DNA from: Rhodobacter sp.
Lineage (GTDB): Bacteria; Pseudomonadota; Alphaproteobacteria; Rhodobacterales; Rhodobacteraceae
NCBI GenBank assembly: GCA_013824045.1
Contig: PNND01000235.1
Span: 1-7,669, forward strand
Length of the DNA: 7,669 nucleotides
Reading direction: 5' to 3'
The first letter of the stretch is position 1. Each line of letters opens with the position of its first letter. The translations under genes and the position numbers were made by a program. The notes below the pieces were generated by a model. It was not told the DNA's origin and did not search any database. It saw only the letters and a program-made list of their open reading frames with translations. Shown piece after piece: positions 5,580-7,669 of this stretch.

Positions 5580-6500
5580 ATGACCGCCGACCTCCTTCAG
5601 GCCCTCCTGTTTCAGGGGGGCTACAACGCCGCCCTCGTCAGTCTGGGCGCGGCGCTGCTCGGCCTTGCGGCGGGGGCAGTGGGGGCCTTCACCACCCTGC
5701 GCCGCCGTGCGCTCACCTCGGATGCCATGGCCCATGCCACTCTGCCCGGCATCGGGCTAGCCTTCCTTGCCATGGCCGCCTTTGGCGGGGATGGTCGCAA
5801 CCTTGCAGGACTGCTGATCGGGGCGGGGCTTACCGCCGCACTGGGCCTTTACTGGCTGCAGCGCCTCACCGACACCACCCGCCTGCCCGAAGATGCCGCC
5901 ACTGGCGCGATCCTCTCCACCTTCTATGGCGCGGGCATCGTGATCCTGACCGTGATCCAGAACCTGTCGCTGGGCCGCCCTGCCGGGTTGGAGGGGTTCC
6001 TTCTCGGCTCCACCGCCGGGATGCTGAAATCCGACGCCATCCTGATTGCCGCAGGCGGGGCCGTGATCCTGGCCCTGCTCCTGATCCTGCGCCGCGCGCT
6101 GGCGATGACTGCGTTTGATCCCGGCCATGCCCGGCTCATGGGCATCAACACCCGCGCCGCCGATATGGCGCTTTTGCTGCTGACGCTGGCCTGCGTCCTG
6201 TTGGGCCTGCGCGTGGTGGGGCTGATCCTGATCGTGGCGCTGCTGATCACCCCCGCCCTGACCGCGCGCCTCTGGTCAGACCGGATCGGCGTGGTGGCCC
6301 TGCTGGCGGGCGGGATCGGGGCTTTTGCGGGCCATCTGGGGGCCTCGCTCTCACTCGTCCTTCCCGACCTTCCCACCGGCCCCGCCATCGTGCTCATCAC
6401 CTTCACGGCCTTCCTCCTGTCGGTCCTCTTTGCCCCCGGACGCGGCCTCATCGCCCGCGCGCTGACCCGCGCGCGTCAGGCAGCCTTGGTGCGCGCATGA
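5580..6500 (+). CDS. sitC: Metal ABC transporter permease, first subunit
   Basis: A 306-residue inner-membrane protein of the ABC-3 permease family. There are about eight membrane segments, roughly at residues 17-40, 55-70, 75-94, 107-127, 151-172, 196-227 (probably two short passes), 235-256 and 267-286. The family motif SDAMAHATLPGIGLAFL (47-63) follows the first segment, and LEGFLLGS (137-144) is the usual mid-protein block. With SitD it would form the channel. It starts 27 bases after the sitB stop and in the same frame; no Shine-Dalgarno sequence is evident before the ATG, so re-initiation after sitB seems likely. The last four bases overlap sitD (ATGA). Confidence 0.93.
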   Translation: MTADLLQALLFQGGYNAALVSLGAALLGLAAGAVGAFTTLRRRALTSDAMAHATLPGIGLAFLAMAAFGGDGRNLAGLLIGAGLTAALGLYWLQRLTDTTRLPEDAATGAILSTFYGAGIVILTVIQNLSLGRPAGLEGFLLGSTAGMLKSDAILIAAGGAVILALLLILRRALAMTAFDPGHARLMGINTRAADMALLLLTLACVLLGLRVVGLILIVALLITPALTARLWSDRIGVVALLAGGIGAFAGHLGASLSLVLPDLPTGPAIVLITFTAFLLSVLFAPGRGLIARALTRARQAALVRA

Positions 6501-7423
6501 CCTTCGGCGCGGAATTCGTCCCCCTCACCCTGCCGCCGCTCGTCATCGCGGTGCTGGCCGCCTTGGCCTGCGCCGCGCCGGGCAATTTCCTGCTGCTGCG
6601 CGGCCAGTCGATGCTGGGCGATGCGATGTCGCATGTCGTCCTGCCCGGTATCGTCACGGCCTTCCTGCTGACAGGCTCTGCCGCCCAACCTGTGATGCTG
6701 GCGGGCGCACTGGCCGCTGCTGCCGTCTCCTCGGCCCTGATCGAAGGCATCCGCCGCGCCACCGGGGCCGATCCGGGGGCCGCCATGGGCGTGACCTTCA
6801 CCGCAATGTTCGCGCTGGGTGTGCTGCTTCTGGAAACCTCCGGCGCGGGGGCGGTGCATCTGGATGTGGAACACGCGCTTTATGGCAATCTCGAAGGCCT
6901 GATCTGGATCGACGCGACCGGATGGGCCTCGCTCGCCGACCCTGCCGCGCTTGCCACCCTTCCCCCGGAACTGCCTGCATTGGCCATCGCCACGGCTGCT
7001 ATCCTTGGCGCACTTGCCCTGTTCTGGCGCCCGCTGACCATCGCCACCTTCGACGAAGGCTTCGCCAACAGCGCCGGAATCCCCACCCGCTGGATTTCGG
7101 CTGGCGTGACCGGCCTCACCGCCTTGGCCGCCGTCGCGGCCTTTTCCGCCGTGGGATCGATCCTCACCATCGCCATGCTGATCTGCCCCCCCGCCACCGC
7201 GCGCCTGCTGACCGACAGCCTGCCGCGCCAAATGGCGCTGTCGCTCGCCATCGCCGCCCTCTCCGCCGCCCTCGGCACCGTGATCGCGGGCTACTTGCCG
7301 TTGGCGCTGGGGCTCGGCTTCTCCGTCTCGGCCTCCGGCAGCATCGCCGTGCTGTCCGGCATCTTCCTCGGCCTTGCCGCCACCATCGGCCCGCGCCGCC
7401 GCAGACTGGCCGCCGCGCCCTGA
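6497..7423 (+). CDS. sitD: Metal ABC transporter permease, second subunit
   Basis: A 308-residue ABC-3 permease, paralogous to the preceding gene. The family motif GDAMSHVVLPGIVTAFLL (residues 41-58) matches the one in SitC, and VEHALYGNLEGL (124-135) is characteristic of SitD/MntD proteins. Hydrophobic segments run throughout, ending at a basic tail (GPRRRRLAAAP). Two different permease subunits in one operon distinguish SitABCD/MntABCD systems from ZnuABC, which has one. It starts inside the sitC stop (ATGA), so the two subunits are probably made in equal amounts. It is the last gene of the operon; I see no strong terminator in the 57 bases before hisB. Confidence 0.93.
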   Translation: MTFGAEFVPLTLPPLVIAVLAALACAAPGNFLLLRGQSMLGDAMSHVVLPGIVTAFLLTGSAAQPVMLAGALAAAAVSSALIEGIRRATGADPGAAMGVTFTAMFALGVLLLETSGAGAVHLDVEHALYGNLEGLIWIDATGWASLADPAALATLPPELPALAIATAAILGALALFWRPLTIATFDEGFANSAGIPTRWISAGVTGLTALAAVAAFSAVGSILTIAMLICPPATARLLTDSLPRQMALSLAIAALSAALGTVIAGYLPLALGLGFSVSASGSIAVLSGIFLGLAATIGPRRRRLAAAP

Positions 7424-7427
7424 CAGC

Positions 7428-7456
7428 TTTCCAAACCGCGCCCCAGCGCCTATAAG
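7428..7456 (+). promoter_or_regulatory. Candidate promoter of hisB
   Basis: TATAAG (7451-7456) matches five of six -10 positions. TTTCCA (7428-7433), 17 bases upstream, matches four of six -35 positions. Transcription would start near 7463, just ahead of the AAGGGGA ribosome site at 7467-7473. This would let hisB be expressed independently of the metal-regulated operon. Readthrough from sitD is not excluded. Confidence 0.5.
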
Positions 7457-7480
7457 GCCGCAAAGCAAGGGGAATCCGCG

Positions 7481-7669
7481 ATGCGTCAGGCCAAGATCCA
7501 CCGCAAGACCGCAGAAACCGATGTCGCCGTCAGCCTGAACATTGATGGCACCGGGCGATATGACTGCCACAGCGGCGTGGGCTTCTTCGACCACATGCTG
7601 GATCAGCTGGCCCGCCACTCGCTCATCGACCTTGAGGTCAAGGCCAAAGGCGATCTGCATATCGACGAT
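7481..7669 (+). CDS. hisB: Imidazoleglycerol-phosphate dehydratase, N-terminal part (3' end outside window)
   Basis: A cytoplasmic Mn-dependent enzyme of histidine synthesis that dehydrates imidazoleglycerol phosphate to imidazoleacetol phosphate. Sixty-three codons are visible of a protein usually near 195 residues. The family signs are clear: RKTAETD (residues 8-14), [15 protein letters not shown] (32-46) with metal-binding His38 and probably His46, and GDLHIDD (57-63), the start of the metal-binding IDDHH motif cut by the window edge. AAGGGGA lies seven bases before the ATG. It appears to be the monofunctional dehydratase, without the N-terminal phosphatase domain of the enterobacterial fusion. 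Further his genes may follow downstream, which cannot be seen. Confidence 0.95.
   Translation, partial: MRQAKIHRKTAETDVAVSLNIDGTGRYDCHSGVGFFDHMLDQLARHSLIDLEVKAKGDLHIDD

Noticed and set aside
4692..5735. 347-codon open frame on the minus strand
   Set aside because: Antisense to sitB, which has every ATPase motif; no recognisable domain and Gly-rich composition.
6476..7660. 394-codon open frame on the minus strand
   Set aside because: It lies opposite sitD and hisB, both firmly identified. The translation is low-complexity Gly/Gln/Asp/Arg, a GC-skewed shadow.
1..7669. CRISPR array, insertion sequence, toxin-antitoxin or defence genes
   Set aside because: No regular spaced repeats, transposase, terminal inverted repeats or small gene pairs were found on either strand; the gene content is core metabolism and transport.

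Overview
The window is GC-rich chromosomal DNA that looks like an alphaproteobacterium of the Rhodobacterales (Rhodobacter/Paracoccus/Roseobacter type). This rests on codon use dominated by GCC/CGC/CTG, the style of the pyruvate carboxylase and SitABCD proteins, and tightly packed genes with ATGA overlaps. No database search was possible, so the placement is an inference.

Layout, left to right. (1) The 3' part of a pyruvate carboxylase gene (pyc) is followed by a small four-helix membrane protein of MAPEG type, overlapping by 4 bases. (2) An RNA block holds two identical tRNA-Gly(GCC) genes, each preceded by the same 11-base motif. Only the first has an obvious intrinsic terminator, and the spacer between them carries several perfect dyads. 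(3) A stretch of about 230 bases without a recognisable gene separates the second tRNA from a leftward gene for a response regulator, which has an N-terminal receiver domain and what looks like a degenerate GGDEF domain. (4) Diverging from it is a four-gene ABC metal-uptake operon (periplasmic binding protein, ATPase, two permeases) of the Mn/Fe SitABCD/MntABC class. Its promoter region has two near-identical 16-base boxes resembling Fur-family operators, one lying between the -35 and -10. (5) The window ends in the first 63 codons of hisB, which appears to have its own promoter.

How the parts work together. SitA should capture Mn(II) or Fe(II) in the periplasm. SitC and SitD should form the membrane channel, and SitB should drive transport with ATP. 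A metal-sensing repressor of the Fur/Mur family is the natural candidate to shut the operon off through the twin boxes. Pyc (anaplerosis), HisB (histidine synthesis) and the tRNAs are housekeeping genes with no evident functional link to the transporter.

Most of the window is ordinary core genome. I see no mobile element, CRISPR array, toxin-antitoxin pair or defence system. The items most worth a second look are the twin operator before sitA, the degenerate response regulator, the paired hairpins between the tRNA copies, and the Tat-like signal peptide of the metal-binding protein.
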